Shown piece by piece: positions 1-7,889 of a DNA stretch of 40,332 bases. A program made the position numbers and the translations under genes. The DNA is taken from NCBI RefSeq assembly GCF_002551245.1, contig NZ_NTGZ01000038.1, forward strand, positions 1-40,332, given 5' to 3'. Below the pieces are notes generated by a model. It saw only the letters and a program-made list of their open reading frames with translations. It made no database searches and was not told where the DNA came from. Positions within the stretch are counted from its first letter, which is position 1; every line of letters begins with the position of its first letter. This DNA comes from Streptomyces sp. rh34. GTDB lineage: Bacteria; Actinomycetota; Actinomycetes; Streptomycetales; Streptomycetaceae.

Positions 1-31
1 CAGCCCGCTCAGAGATGTGTATAAGAGACAG
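1..31. other. Nextera/Tn5 sequencing adapter remnant at contig end
   Basis: Bases 13-31 are exactly the 19-bp Tn5 mosaic end used in Nextera libraries (AGATGTGTATAAGAGACAG). The twelve bases before it loosely resemble the rest of the read-2 adapter. Genomic sequence starts at about 32. This is library sequence left on the end of a contig, not a native transposon end. Confidence 0.96.
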
Positions 32-33
32 GG

Positions 34-711
34 TCATGAGCCGTCTCCGGCAGCGGGGGCGTCCGGGGCTCCGGCGTCCGTCGCATCGGGGCCGGCGGGG
101 TCGTCCGCCCGGTCCTGACCGGCCACCGGCTCCGGGGCGAGCGGCAGCCCGGCGGTGAACAGGACGACCTGCTCGGCGCGGGGGTCCTCGGCGTCGCGGG
201 CGGTCAGCTCGTCCGTCTTCGCCTGGATCGCCTCCCACAACTCGGCGAGCGACTCGGGGGTCAGCCGGGGCATCGAGTCGCTGACGCCCGACGGCTCCTG
301 CCACTCCTGACCCAGTCGGCCGCTCTCCAGGTCCGCCTCGTGGCGGTCCAGGGATCGCTGGAGGTGTTCGATCTGGCGGCGGTGCAGAACGCTGAGGATC
401 GTGCTGCCGCCGGGGCTGCGGTGCATCGCCTCGTTGCTCCACGAGGTCATGCTGTGCACGGACTTCCAGCGCCGTTCCCGGCTGTCGCGGTGTTCGGCCT
501 CGGTGACGAACGCGTACTTGGCGAGCACCCTCAGGTGGTAACTGGTGGAGGCCGAGGACTCCCCCGTCCTGGCCGCGAGCTCACTGGCGGTGGCCGGGCC
601 GTGCTGACGCAGCAGTCCGAGCAGGGTGAGGCGCAGAGGGTGGGTGAGGGCCTTCAAAGCGGCCCCGTCCTGCGCGGGATCGAGTACGCGAGGACCGTCT
701 TCGCTGTCCAT
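34..711 (-). CDS. ArsR-type winged-helix transcriptional regulator
   Basis: A 225-residue regulator. Residues about 17-90 form an ArsR-like winged helix: the segment LKALTHPLRLTLLGLL is followed by a recognition region containing SSASTSYHLRVL. The C-terminal half is acidic, rich in Asp, Ala and Pro, and probably disordered near the end. There is no cysteine in the protein, so a classical thiolate metal sensor is unlikely. The ATG at 711 is chosen because the reading frame upstream of it, although open to 957, runs through an AT-rich promoter-like stretch and overlaps the end of the upstream gene. The stop codon lies two bases inside the adapter-trimmed end, so the gene is complete but its downstream neighbour is lost. 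Streptomyces genes of this type are often followed by an MFS transporter; that is family knowledge, not visible here. Confidence 0.85.
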   Translation of the reverse strand: MDSEDGPRVLDPAQDGAALKALTHPLRLTLLGLLRQHGPATASELAARTGESSASTSYHLRVLAKYAFVTEAEHRDSRERRWKSVHSMTSWSNEAMHRSPGGSTILSVLHRRQIEHLQRSLDRHEADLESGRLGQEWQEPSGVSDSMPRLTPESLAELWEAIQAKTDELTARDAEDPRAEQVVLFTAGLPLAPEPVAGQDRADDPAGPDATDAGAPDAPAAGDGS

Positions 712-738
712 GGCCACAGCGTAGAACGGGAAGAGCGC

Positions 739-774
739 TTTCCCAAAGTATTTTTGCAGAATATTTTTTGGAAA
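739..774. promoter_or_regulatory. AT-rich imperfect inverted repeat, putative operator of the ArsR gene
   Basis: A strikingly AT-rich island in high-GC DNA. The arms TTTCCCAAAGTATT and AATATTTTTTGGAAA form an imperfect inverted repeat around TTTGCAG. It lies 28 bases upstream of the ArsR start, between the two leftward genes, as expected for an autoregulatory operator or promoter. Function is inferred from position and symmetry only. Confidence 0.5.
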
Positions 775-802
775 CTGGTGGACCGTTCGGTGAGCCGCTC
801 GA

Positions 803-1675
803 TCAGCTCGCCCGCGCCGCCTCCAGAGCGTCCGCGACCAGCCCCAGGAACCGGGCGTGGTCGCGGGGCCCGTAGAGGGGCTCGGGGTTCCACGGGACGA
901 CGGGCGTCGGCACGCCCTCGCTCCCCCGCAGCTCTTCCAGCGGGGCCGCGTGGGCACGGATGTCGGTCAGGAGCACCTCGGGGCGCAGTGCGAAGGTGTC
1001 GGAGCGGTCGAGCGTGGACCAGTTGGCCCCGGGGCCCGGGGCCGGCTCCACGACCTGAACGCCCAGTTCGGTGAGCACACGCAGCTCGGGCCACATCCCG
1101 GGGCGCGCGACATGCGCCTGGTCCGGGCCGGCCGGGGAGAGGGCGAGCACCCGCGGCGCGTCGGCGGACGTGGCGGCGACCACGGTACGCAGCCGCTCCC
1201 TTGCGGCGTCCAGGTCCCGGTCGGCGTCCGGTCGGGCCGTGGCGCCGAGCGAGCGGGCCAGTTCGGCGAACCGGTCGCCGATCTCACCGAACGTACGGGC
1301 CTGGCTGACGTCGAGGACGACCACCGGGACCCGCTCCTCCAGGGGCTTGGCCGTCTCGGGGGTCAGCCCGTAGACATGACCGCCGCCGTAGCTGACGGCC
1401 ACGACGAGGTCCGGCCCGGTGCTCAGCAGCCGCTCGACGTCCAGGGCCCCACCCGCACCGACGTACTCGACCTCGCCCAGCGGCAGGGTCCCGGTCTTCG
1501 CCACGTCGGGGTCCGGTCCGTCGTGGTCGGAGCCGAAGATACCCACCGGCCGGATCCCGAGGTCCCACAGGGTGGCCCCGGCCTGCGCATAGGCCAGCAC
1601 CCGCCCGGGCGGCCGGGGCGCCGTCGACTGCTGACCCCGGTCGTCGGAGAACCGCCATTCGCTCTGCTCCGTCAC
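803..1675 (-). CDS. TroA/FecB-fold substrate-binding protein lacking a signal peptide
   Basis: A 290-residue protein of the periplasmic iron-siderophore-binding type: an early WRFSDDRG segment, PPGRVLAYAQAGATLWDLGI for the first strand and helix, a VDVERLLSTGPDLVVA-like core, and a C-terminal ALRPEVLLTDIR element. The odd point is that there is neither a signal peptide nor a lipobox, so it should stay in the cytoplasm. The GTG at 1675 is chosen for the AGAGGGG ribosome-binding site ten bases upstream; a longer frame to 1744 has no better signal and adds no export signal. Related leaderless proteins are annotated in Streptomyces as ABC transporter substrate-binding proteins. A cytosolic siderophore- or haem-binding or sensing role is an inference. 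It is followed, after 91 bases, by the ArsR regulator. Confidence 0.75.
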   Translation of the reverse strand: MTEQSEWRFSDDRGQQSTAPRPPGRVLAYAQAGATLWDLGIRPVGIFGSDHDGPDPDVAKTGTLPLGEVEYVGAGGALDVERLLSTGPDLVVAVSYGGGHVYGLTPETAKPLEERVPVVVLDVSQARTFGEIGDRFAELARSLGATARPDADRDLDAARERLRTVVAATSADAPRVLALSPAGPDQAHVARPGMWPELRVLTELGVQVVEPAPGPGANWSTLDRSDTFALRPEVLLTDIRAHAAPLEELRGSEGVPTPVVPWNPEPLYGPRDHARFLGLVADALEAARAS

Positions 1676-1901
1676 GTCACACACGCCCCTCTGCCGCCGA
1701 CTGCCGTTCCATTCGTGCGAGTTCGTACACGTGTACCTGCCCACCTCCTCGCCGCCACACCCCTCCGGCCAGGGAACAAACGGTCGTCAACCGGTTTCGG
1801 GCATGCCGGGTGACCCGCATCACGGAGTGTGAGAAATGAGGACCCCTCAGTCACCGGGCGGCGCCCTCCGCCGCCCGCCTTTCGGACGGAGTCAACTCCC
1901 C

Positions 1902-2738
1902 ATGCGCGCGACCCTGGTGAAGGCAGCCCTGGCCGTCGGCGTCGGCGCGTCGCTCTGCGCGGCCTCGGTCGGCGCCGGGGCCGCGGCACGTCCGGCGGTG
2001 GAAGCGGCGAGGGCGGCGCGGTGCCCCGTGGTCGATGTGCTGACCGTCCACACGCCGAAGGCGGCGAAACGGGCCGGCGGCGAGCACCGGGTGTCCTCGT
2101 CGGCCCAACGGATCGCGACACGGATGAACCGGTCCCTGGCGGCGGGCGGGCTCTGCTGCACCATCCGCGTCGTTCACCCGTACACGGCGACCGGATACGA
2201 GGGCTCGGAGGAGTTCCGCGCCGCGCACTCCACCCTCAAGGACCACTCGGCGGGGCTCGGACGACAGGTGCACGAACAGCGGGCGCGGTACGGCGCCGAT
2301 CTGGTCACGCACGTCGTGGACCGGCCGGAGCGGGGCGGCGGCACGGCGGACTACACGCCCGCGCTCGACGGTTCCACGGACGAGTACGCCTACGCGGTCG
2401 TCGAGGTCGACGGCATCGGCGTGGATTCGGCGAGCCACGAGATCGGCCACGATCCGGGCCTCGCCCACGACCGCACGACACTGGCGCGCAACACGGACGG
2501 TTCGATGAGCGTGAGCCACAACCGTCCCTACAACACCGGCTGGATCACCGAGGACGGCAAGCACTACACGATCATGGCGTACCGCTCCGCGTGCGGGGAC
2601 CACTGCCGGCGGATCAGCCGGTTCTCCAGCGCGACGGAGACCTGGAAGGGCCATCGGCTGGGCGACGCGGACAACGACGGGGTACGGGTGCTGCGCGAGA
2701 CCATGCCGATCGTCGCCGGATACCGCGACAAGCACTGA
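1902..2738 (+). CDS. secreted reprolysin-like zinc metalloprotease
   Basis: A 278-residue exported protease. A classical signal peptide occupies residues 1 to about 30 (MRATLVKAALAVGVGASLCA, ending in an Ala-rich stretch). The zinc site HEIGHDPGLAHD lies at residues 179-190 and fits HExxHxxGxxHD of metzincins, with Asp-Pro where Asn-Leu is usual. The Met-turn is TIMAYRS with Met at residue 225. Several cysteines (CC near residue 85, C231, C235) probably form disulphides. An alternative in-frame ATG at 1836 has a GGAG eight bases upstream and would add 22 residues before the signal peptide; the shorter form gives a normal signal peptide. Substrate unknown. It is transcribed alone, convergent with the BrkB gene. 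Confidence 0.82.
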   Translation: MRATLVKAALAVGVGASLCAASVGAGAAARPAVEAARAARCPVVDVLTVHTPKAAKRAGGEHRVSSSAQRIATRMNRSLAAGGLCCTIRVVHPYTATGYEGSEEFRAAHSTLKDHSAGLGRQVHEQRARYGADLVTHVVDRPERGGGTADYTPALDGSTDEYAYAVVEVDGIGVDSASHEIGHDPGLAHDRTTLARNTDGSMSVSHNRPYNTGWITEDGKHYTIMAYRSACGDHCRRISRFSSATETWKGHRLGDADNDGVRVLRETMPIVAGYRDKH

Positions 2739-2777
2739 TCCGGACGCGGTCCCGACGCCCCGGGCGGCGGTGACCGC

Positions 2778-2793
2778 CAGCGGCGATCCGCTG
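2778..2793. terminator. weak hairpin between convergent genes
   Basis: CAGCGG and CCGCTG form a perfect 6-bp stem with a CGAT loop between the converging protease and BrkB genes, directly after a smaller GGCGG-TGA-CCGCC hairpin. No T-tract follows. Possible bidirectional terminator. Confidence 0.3.
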
Positions 2794-2832
2794 TTCCGCT
2801 CCCTCCAGCACCGGATCCTCGGCCCCTACGGC

Positions 2833-3762
2833 TCAGGATCGTGTCGCGGCCGTGAGGGGCTCCCCGCCGTCGGAGCCGGTCTCCCGCTTCGGTTCGGGCC
2901 GCCGCAGCTCCACGTTGAACTGGGCTCCGGCCAGCAGCGAGAGATTGGCGAACCAGACCCAGATGAGGAAGACGACGAGCCCGGCGAGCGATCCGTACAG
3001 CCTGCTGTAGCTGCCGACCTGGGTCGCGTAGAGAGCGAACAGCGCCGACGCGGTGAGCCAGCAGAACGCGGCGAGGATCCCGCCGGGCAGGCTGCGGCGG
3101 ACACCGCGCGCGGAGCGGGGACCGGTACTGAAGAGGACCATGATCAGGCAGGCCACGAGGAAGACCAGCAGCGGCCACTTCAACGCCGCCCACAGACTCT
3201 CCCCCTCGTGCGGCAGGCCGATCCGGCGGCCCAGCCAGCGGGCCAGCGGGCCGGTCATGACGATGGCGAAGGCACTGGTCATCAGCAGGAGGAGCAGGCC
3301 GATCGCGGAGACGACGATGATGTGCGCCTGCCGCAGGGGCGGGCGGGTGTCCCGCACGCCGTGCATGGCGTGCATCGCCCGGCGGAAGACCGCGAGGTAG
3401 CTGCACGCGGACCACACGGCGCTCACGGACCCGGTGGCGACGAGCAGCCAGACGGCGGAGCGCTGTTCGGTCGCCGCCTCCAACGGCCTGCGCAGCGCCT
3501 CGCCGGACTCGGCCGGGGCGAACGCGGTGATGTCGGCGATCAGGGCGCCGGTCGCGTCGGGGTTGGCCAGTCCGATCACGGAGACGGTGGCCAGGAGCGC
3601 CGGGAGCAGGGCGAGGATGGCGTAGTACGTCAGGGCGGCGGCCCAGTCGGTGACGTCGTCGTTCCACAGCGAGACCGGTGTGCGGCGCAGGGCGACGCCC
3701 CAGCGGCGGGGCAGGGCGGCGGGGGCGGTGCTTTCCGCGGCGGACGCGGTCTGGGTGGGCAA
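2833..3762 (-). CDS. YihY/BrkB-family integral membrane protein
   Basis: A 309-residue membrane protein with about six hydrophobic segments. Family marks are the N-terminal VTDWAAALTYYAILALLPAL region, a central RRAMHAMHGVRDTRP loop, and a C-terminal GSLAGLVVFLIWVWFAN followed by LLAGAQFNVEL. This is the family once mislabelled ribonuclease BN; its members are inner-membrane proteins of unclear transport function. Translation most likely starts at a TTG at 3762, seven bases after GGAG, since no in-frame ATG or GTG upstream was found. The C-terminal tail is charged and probably cytoplasmic. It stands alone, 146 bases downstream of the cupin gene. Confidence 0.88.
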   Translation of the reverse strand: MPTQTASAAESTAPAALPRRWGVALRRTPVSLWNDDVTDWAAALTYYAILALLPALLATVSVIGLANPDATGALIADITAFAPAESGEALRRPLEAATEQRSAVWLLVATGSVSAVWSACSYLAVFRRAMHAMHGVRDTRPPLRQAHIIVVSAIGLLLLLMTSAFAIVMTGPLARWLGRRIGLPHEGESLWAALKWPLLVFLVACLIMVLFSTGPRSARGVRRSLPGGILAAFCWLTASALFALYATQVGSYSRLYGSLAGLVVFLIWVWFANLSLLAGAQFNVELRRPEPKRETGSDGGEPLTAATRS

Positions 3763-3908
3763 GCTGGTACTCCGGAGACGTGGGCGGACGCGGCGGGCGG
3801 CGTGACCTGTCCGTTTCCGGACGCGCCGACTCCGCTCGATCCTCTCCTGCCACGTCGCGGCCGAAGCACACCCCTCCCCGGCCGGCAGGCCCCGTGTGCT
3901 CCGGACGA

Positions 3909-4226
3909 TCAGTCGTTGACGGCCGTGAGCAGGACCACGGCGTCCTGGAGCGCCAGCAGCCCGTGCCGTTCCTGCGGGATCGGGTGCAGGGTCCCGGACG
4001 GCAGCTCGGCGTCCCCGGAGGCGGCGGTGAGACGGACGCTGCCGCGCAGGACGAGGAGCGAGGCGGCGGGCGGCGCGTTGTGCTCGTCGAGCGCCGTCCC
4101 CTCGGTGAGGGCGATCACGGTCTGCCGCAAGGGGTGCTGCTGGACCAGGAGGTGGGCGCTGCGGCCGTGCGCGGAGGCGCGGGCGGCTGTCAGATGTTCC
4201 TCGGCGAGTGTGTTCAGGTCGTCCAT
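3909..4226 (-). CDS. small single-domain cupin protein
   Basis: A 105-residue protein. The segment from about residue 35 to the end reads as one cupin barrel: TVIALTEGTALDEHNAPPAA, then LLVLRGSVRL, then LPSGTLHPIPQERHGLLAL. His residues in DEHN and ERHG could bind a metal. Proteins of this length are usually annotated as cupin-domain proteins; the substrate cannot be told. The ribosome-binding site is weak. It is not obviously part of an operon: the upstream LacI gene ends 44 bases before its start, so read-through is possible. Confidence 0.7.
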   Translation of the reverse strand: MDDLNTLAEEHLTAARASAHGRSAHLLVQQHPLRQTVIALTEGTALDEHNAPPAASLLVLRGSVRLTAASGDAELPSGTLHPIPQERHGLLALQDAVVLLTAVND

Positions 4227-4270
4227 ATGCCCACTGTGCCGCAGCCGTGACAGCGCCGCGATCCGCGGGA

Positions 4271-5278
4271 TCAGCGGGGCACTTTCGCGGTGGAGCCCCG
4301 TACGACCAGCTCCGGCTCGAACAGCAGCTCGTCCGGGGGGACCGTTCCGCCCTGGATGCCCGCGCAGAGCAGTTCGACGGCGGCCCGGCCCATGGCCTCG
4401 ATGGGCTGGCGGATCGTGGTCAGCGGGGGTTCGGTGCAGTTCATGAACGCCGAGTCGTCGTAGCCGACGACGGAGATGTCCGACGGCACCCGCAGCCCGC
4501 GCCTGCGGGCCGCCCGCACAGCGCCGAGCGCCAGGGGGTCGCTGGCGCAGATGATGCCGGTGACCCCCCGCTCCAGCAGCCGGGAGGCCGCGGCCTGCCC
4601 GCCCTCCAGGGAGAACATCGAGCGCTCGACGTGCTCCTCGGCCAGCTCCCCGCCGGTGGCCGCCGCGACGGACCGGGCGGCCACGAGCTTGCGGCGGGAG
4701 GGCACATGGTCGGAAGGGCCCATCACCACGCCGATACGCTCGTGGCCGAGGGAGGCCAGGTGGCGCCAGGCGCGCTCGATCGCGACAGCGTCGTCGCAGG
4801 AGACGCAGGGGAAGTCCAGCCCTTCTATGGGGGCGTTGATCAGCACGACGGGGATGCGGCGCTCGGCGAGCCGGTGGTAGTGCTCATGAGCCTCGTCGGC
4901 CTGCGCGAACAGGCCGCCGGCGAAGACCACCCCGGAGACCTGCTGCTGGAGCAGGAGGTCCACGTAGTCCGCCTCGGAGACTCCGCCCTTGGTCTGGGTG
5001 CACAGTACGGGGGTAAGCCCCTGCTGGGCGAGGGCGCCGCCGATCACCTCGGCGAAGGCGGGGAAGATCGGGTTCTGCAGTTCGGGCAGGACGAGACCGA
5101 CGAGCCGGGCGCGCTCGCCCCGCAGTTGGGTGGGCCGCTCGTAGCCGAGTACGTCGAGGGCCGTCAGCACGGACTGCCGGGTGGTCCGGGACACCCCGGG
5201 CTTGCCGTTGAGCACCCGGCTCACCGTGGCCTCGCTGACCCCCACCTTCTTGGCAACCTGAGCTAGTCGTCGCGTCAT
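4271..5278 (-). CDS. LacI-family transcriptional regulator (MalR-like)
   Basis: A 335-residue LacI regulator. The helix-turn-helix is at residues 5-25 (LAQVAKKVGVSEATVSRVL), followed by the hinge helix region QSVLTALDVLGYERP and a full sugar-binding-type effector domain (LVGLVLPELQNPIFPAF to ISVVGYDDS near the C-terminus). Its N-terminal domain resembles Streptomyces MalR, a regulator of maltose uptake, as I recall that sequence. No sugar operon is adjacent, so the target is unknown. The promoter region carries a long inverted repeat (5301-5334) that may be an autoregulatory operator. Confidence 0.9.
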   Translation of the reverse strand: MTRRLAQVAKKVGVSEATVSRVLNGKPGVSRTTRQSVLTALDVLGYERPTQLRGERARLVGLVLPELQNPIFPAFAEVIGGALAQQGLTPVLCTQTKGGVSEADYVDLLLQQQVSGVVFAGGLFAQADEAHEHYHRLAERRIPVVLINAPIEGLDFPCVSCDDAVAIERAWRHLASLGHERIGVVMGPSDHVPSRRKLVAARSVAAATGGELAEEHVERSMFSLEGGQAAASRLLERGVTGIICASDPLALGAVRAARRRGLRVPSDISVVGYDDSAFMNCTEPPLTTIRQPIEAMGRAAVELLCAGIQGGTVPPDELLFEPELVVRGSTAKVPR

Positions 5279-5300
5279 GCCGCAAGACTAGCGTGAGCAG

Positions 5301-5334
5301 TGCAAACAATTGACTTATCAACGCAAGGATTGCA
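5301..5334. promoter_or_regulatory. inverted repeat upstream of LacI-family gene
   Basis: TGCAA at the left end and TTGCA at the right end flank an AT-rich core that itself contains CAATTG and ATCAACGC. It lies 23-56 bases upstream of the regulator start, in otherwise GC-rich DNA. Symmetry and position suggest a promoter with an autoregulatory operator. Confidence 0.4.
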
Positions 5335-5413
5335 TGCGAACCCCGAAGGTCGCCTCCCGGACGGCCGGGGCGGGGGCGGGTTCCACCGCGCGGTCACCGC
5401 TCCCCGCCCCGCG

Positions 5414-5448
5414 GACGACCCGTCGGTCCGGCCGCCCGACGGGTCGTC
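5414..5448 (-). terminator. hairpin terminator of the subtilase gene
   Basis: GACGACCCGTCGG and CCGACGGGTCGTC form a perfect 13-bp stem with a 9-base loop. The right arm overlaps the first two bases of the stop codon of the leftward subtilase gene, so the mRNA would fold right at the end of translation. No T-tract, as is common in Streptomyces. Confidence 0.7.
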
Positions 5449-6637
5449 AGATACCGCCGGTGTACAACAGCAGGTCGGGCGAGCCCTGGCCGAGTCCGGA
5501 GAGCACGTCCGGGGTGGCCGTGTCCGTCAGCCACCGCGAGACGGCGGCGGGAGAGGCCGCGGGGTTCCTCTCCTTGTAGAGCGCCGCGACGCCCGCGACG
5601 TGCGGGCTGGCCATGGAGGTGCCGTTCAGCGAGACGGTGCCGCCGCCGAGGCGGGCGGAGACGATGTCGGAGCCGGGGGCGTACAGCGAGAGGCAGGAGC
5701 CCCAGTTGCTGAACGAGGTCTCCTTGTCCTGCCGGTCGCTCGCCCCGACCGTGACCACGCCGTCCGCGGCGGCCGGGGAGACGTCACAGGCGTCCCGGTC
5801 GTCATTGCCCGCTGCCACGACGGGCAGCACGCCCGCGTCGGCGACCGCCTCGACCGCGGCGTCGACCGAGGTGGAGCGCTCGCCGCCGAGCGAGGCGTTC
5901 AGCACGGCGGGGACGCCGCTGCGCTCGGCGTCCTTCGCGACCCAGTCGAACCCGGCGAGGATACCGGCCCAGGTGCCCCGGCCCTCGCAGTTCAGGACGC
6001 GTACGTTGACCAGCGAGGCGTCCTTCGCCACACCGGACGTCGCGCCGCCGACCGTGCCCGCCACGTGCGTGCCGTGTCCGTTGCAGTCCATGCCCCCGCG
6101 GCCGTCCCCGACGACGTCGTACCCGTTCACGACCCGGCCGCCGAATTCGCTGTGCGCGGCGTCGATCCCGGTGTCGACGACGTACGCCTTCACTCCCTTG
6201 CCGGTGGCCGTGGTGGTGAAGGTGTCGTCCAGCGGCAGGGTGCGCTGGTCGATGCGGTCGGCACCCCAGCCGGCCGCCGGGGCCCGCAGCAGATTCGCGG
6301 CGGTGGGCGCGGGGACGGTCACCTCGGCGTTCTCCTCGACGGCGAGGACACCGGGAACGGCCCGCACCGCTTGGAGTTCGGAGGCGCTGAGCGCGGCGGC
6401 GAAGCCGTGCAGAGCCTTCCCGTACGTGAACAGCGGGCTGAGCCCGAACTCCCGCAGGAAGGTGTCCGGCGAGAGGTCGGGCTCCAGGGTGACGATGTAC
6501 TGCCCGGGTACGGCCCGGGTGGACTGCTCCACCAAAACCCCTTCCGGTCCGCTGTCGGCCGAGGCCGTGGCGGGTGCGCCGATCAGCGGTGCGATCAGCA
6601 GCAGGGCGGCCGAGGCCCATCGGGCGGGCAGGCGCAT
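5447..6637 (-). CDS. secreted subtilisin-like serine protease (S8, proteinase K type)
   Basis: A 396-residue secreted pre-pro-protease. Residues 1-27 are a signal peptide (ARWASAALLLIAPLIGAPATASA), residues about 43-108 an I9 inhibitor prodomain (PGQYIVTL to VLAVEENAEV), and the catalytic domain follows. The triad is visible: Asp155 in VVDTGID, His188 in NGHGTHVAG and Ser341 in GTSMASPHVAG; the oxyanion Asn278 is in AAGND. The ATG at 6637 is preferred because GAGGAG precedes it by six bases; an upstream GTG/ATG to 6697 lacks this. The protein ends soon after the catalytic fold (LLYTGGI), with no extra C-terminal domain. It is transcribed in the same direction as rppA, 99 bases downstream of it, and ends in a strong hairpin. 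Confidence 0.93.
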   Translation of the reverse strand: MRLPARWASAALLLIAPLIGAPATASADSGPEGVLVEQSTRAVPGQYIVTLEPDLSPDTFLREFGLSPLFTYGKALHGFAAALSASELQAVRAVPGVLAVEENAEVTVPAPTAANLLRAPAAGWGADRIDQRTLPLDDTFTTTATGKGVKAYVVDTGIDAAHSEFGGRVVNGYDVVGDGRGGMDCNGHGTHVAGTVGGATSGVAKDASLVNVRVLNCEGRGTWAGILAGFDWVAKDAERSGVPAVLNASLGGERSTSVDAAVEAVADAGVLPVVAAGNDDRDACDVSPAAADGVVTVGASDRQDKETSFSNWGSCLSLYAPGSDIVSARLGGGTVSLNGTSMASPHVAGVAALYKERNPAASPAAVSRWLTDTATPDVLSGLGQGSPDLLLYTGGI

Positions 6638-6736
6638 GCGTTCTCCTCGGGGTGGGGATCCAGTCACGGAGCGAGTGCGTCCGCGCATCGCGAACACCCG
6701 TTCCTTCGTCCCCGCCCGTCGGTCGCCTTAGCGGGT

Positions 6737-7855
6737 TCAGCCGGACAGCGCAACGCCGGCGGTCAACTCCAGCTCGTCGAGGTCGTGTCCGACGCCCGCC
6801 CGGAGGTCGTCCTTCGCCCAGCTGCCCACGGCCACCTCGGCGGTGATTCCGGGCCCGAAGCCGGCGATGAGCCCCTGCGCGGACTCGGCGGCTCCGCCGT
6901 CGTCGAAGAGCCGCGCCAGCGCGTCGAAGACGACGGAGCTGGCGATGTTGCCGCGTTCGGTGAGGGTGGCCCGGCTGTAGCGGAACATCTCGGGCGGCAG
7001 TTGCAGGAAGTGGCAGAGGTCGTCCAGGATGCGCGGTCCGCCCGCGTGGACGATGAAGAAGTCCATGTTCGGGACGGACCAGCCGTGCAGGTGGACCAGG
7101 TCCAGGAGCACCGGGGCGAGCATCTCCATGGTGCCGGGAACCCGCTTGTCCAACTGGAAGTGGAAGCCGGTGTCGCGGACCGCGTAGGAGATCCAGTCCT
7201 CGGTGTCGGGCACCAGGTGGGAGCCGTTGCGCTCCAGGCGCATGCCGGTGCCGCCCTGGCCCCGTACGACGGCCGCGGAGAGGGCGTCGCCGAAGAGCCC
7301 GTTGGAGAGCAGCGAGCCGACCCCGATGTCGGTGGGCTGGTAGCAGAGCGAGCAGAACTCGCAGGACACGATGAGGACGTTGGACTCGGGGTAGGCCAGG
7401 CAGAAGTCGTGCGCGCGGTTGATCGCCGCGCCGCCCGCCGCGCAGCCGAGCTGGGCGATGGGCAGTTGGCGGGTCTCGGATCTGAAGCCCATGCTGTTGA
7501 TGATCCACGCGGTCAGCGAGGGCATCATGAAGCCCGTGCAGGAGACGTAGACGATCAGATCGATCTCGGACGGGTCGGTCTCGGCGTGGGCGAGCGCCTG
7601 CCGGACGACTTCGGGGACCCGGGCCCTGGCCTCGGCCTCGTACACCTGGTTGCGCACCTCGAACCCGGGGTGCGCAAGGGTCTTCTCGATGGGCTGCACG
7701 AGGTGCCGGGTCTGGACGCCGGTGTTCTGGATGAGCCTCAGGACGAGGTCGCGCTGCGGGTGCCCGGCGTGGGTCTCCCGGGCCAGGTCCAGGGTCTGCT
7801 GCATCGTGATGACGTGCTCGGGCACAGCGATGGCCGGTCGGCACAGGGTCGCCAT
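6737..7855 (-). CDS. rppA: type III polyketide synthase, 1,3,6,8-tetrahydroxynaphthalene synthase RppA
   Basis: A 372-residue chalcone-synthase-fold enzyme that condenses five malonyl-CoA into 1,3,6,8-tetrahydroxynaphthalene in the cytoplasm. The catalytic triad is intact: Cys138 in QLGCAAGGAAIN, His270 in FFIVHAGGPRI and Asn303 in TERGNIASS, the same numbering as the characterised S. griseus RppA. From memory the whole sequence, including the C-terminal LELTAGVALSG, is nearly that of S. griseus. The start ATG follows GAGGAG by six bases. It lies 34 bases after the cytochrome P450 gene on the same strand, so the two are probably one operon. Tetrahydroxynaphthalene is oxidised spontaneously to flaviolin or coupled by the P450 to a brown perylenequinone pigment. 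Confidence 0.97.
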   Translation of the reverse strand: MATLCRPAIAVPEHVITMQQTLDLARETHAGHPQRDLVLRLIQNTGVQTRHLVQPIEKTLAHPGFEVRNQVYEAEARARVPEVVRQALAHAETDPSEIDLIVYVSCTGFMMPSLTAWIINSMGFRSETRQLPIAQLGCAAGGAAINRAHDFCLAYPESNVLIVSCEFCSLCYQPTDIGVGSLLSNGLFGDALSAAVVRGQGGTGMRLERNGSHLVPDTEDWISYAVRDTGFHFQLDKRVPGTMEMLAPVLLDLVHLHGWSVPNMDFFIVHAGGPRILDDLCHFLQLPPEMFRYSRATLTERGNIASSVVFDALARLFDDGGAAESAQGLIAGFGPGITAEVAVGSWAKDDLRAGVGHDLDELELTAGVALSG

Positions 7856-7889
7856 GGGTTCTCCTCGTTCTCTGGAGCGAAGGCTCTCG

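Noticed and set aside
13..31. Tn5 mosaic end as evidence of a native transposon
   Set aside because: It lies at the very start of the contig, has no transposase gene or second end nearby, and matches the library adapter exactly.
712..957. An extended N-terminus for the ArsR regulator starting at 957
   Set aside because: The extra 82 residues are Arg/Pro-rich, overlap the upstream binding-protein gene by about 150 bases and read through the AT-rich operator-like region.
5316..5332. TTATCAACGCAAGGATT as a fifth member of the CAACG operator set
   Set aside because: It shares only the CAACG core, lacks the matching dyad and lies before a different LacI regulator far from the sugar locus.
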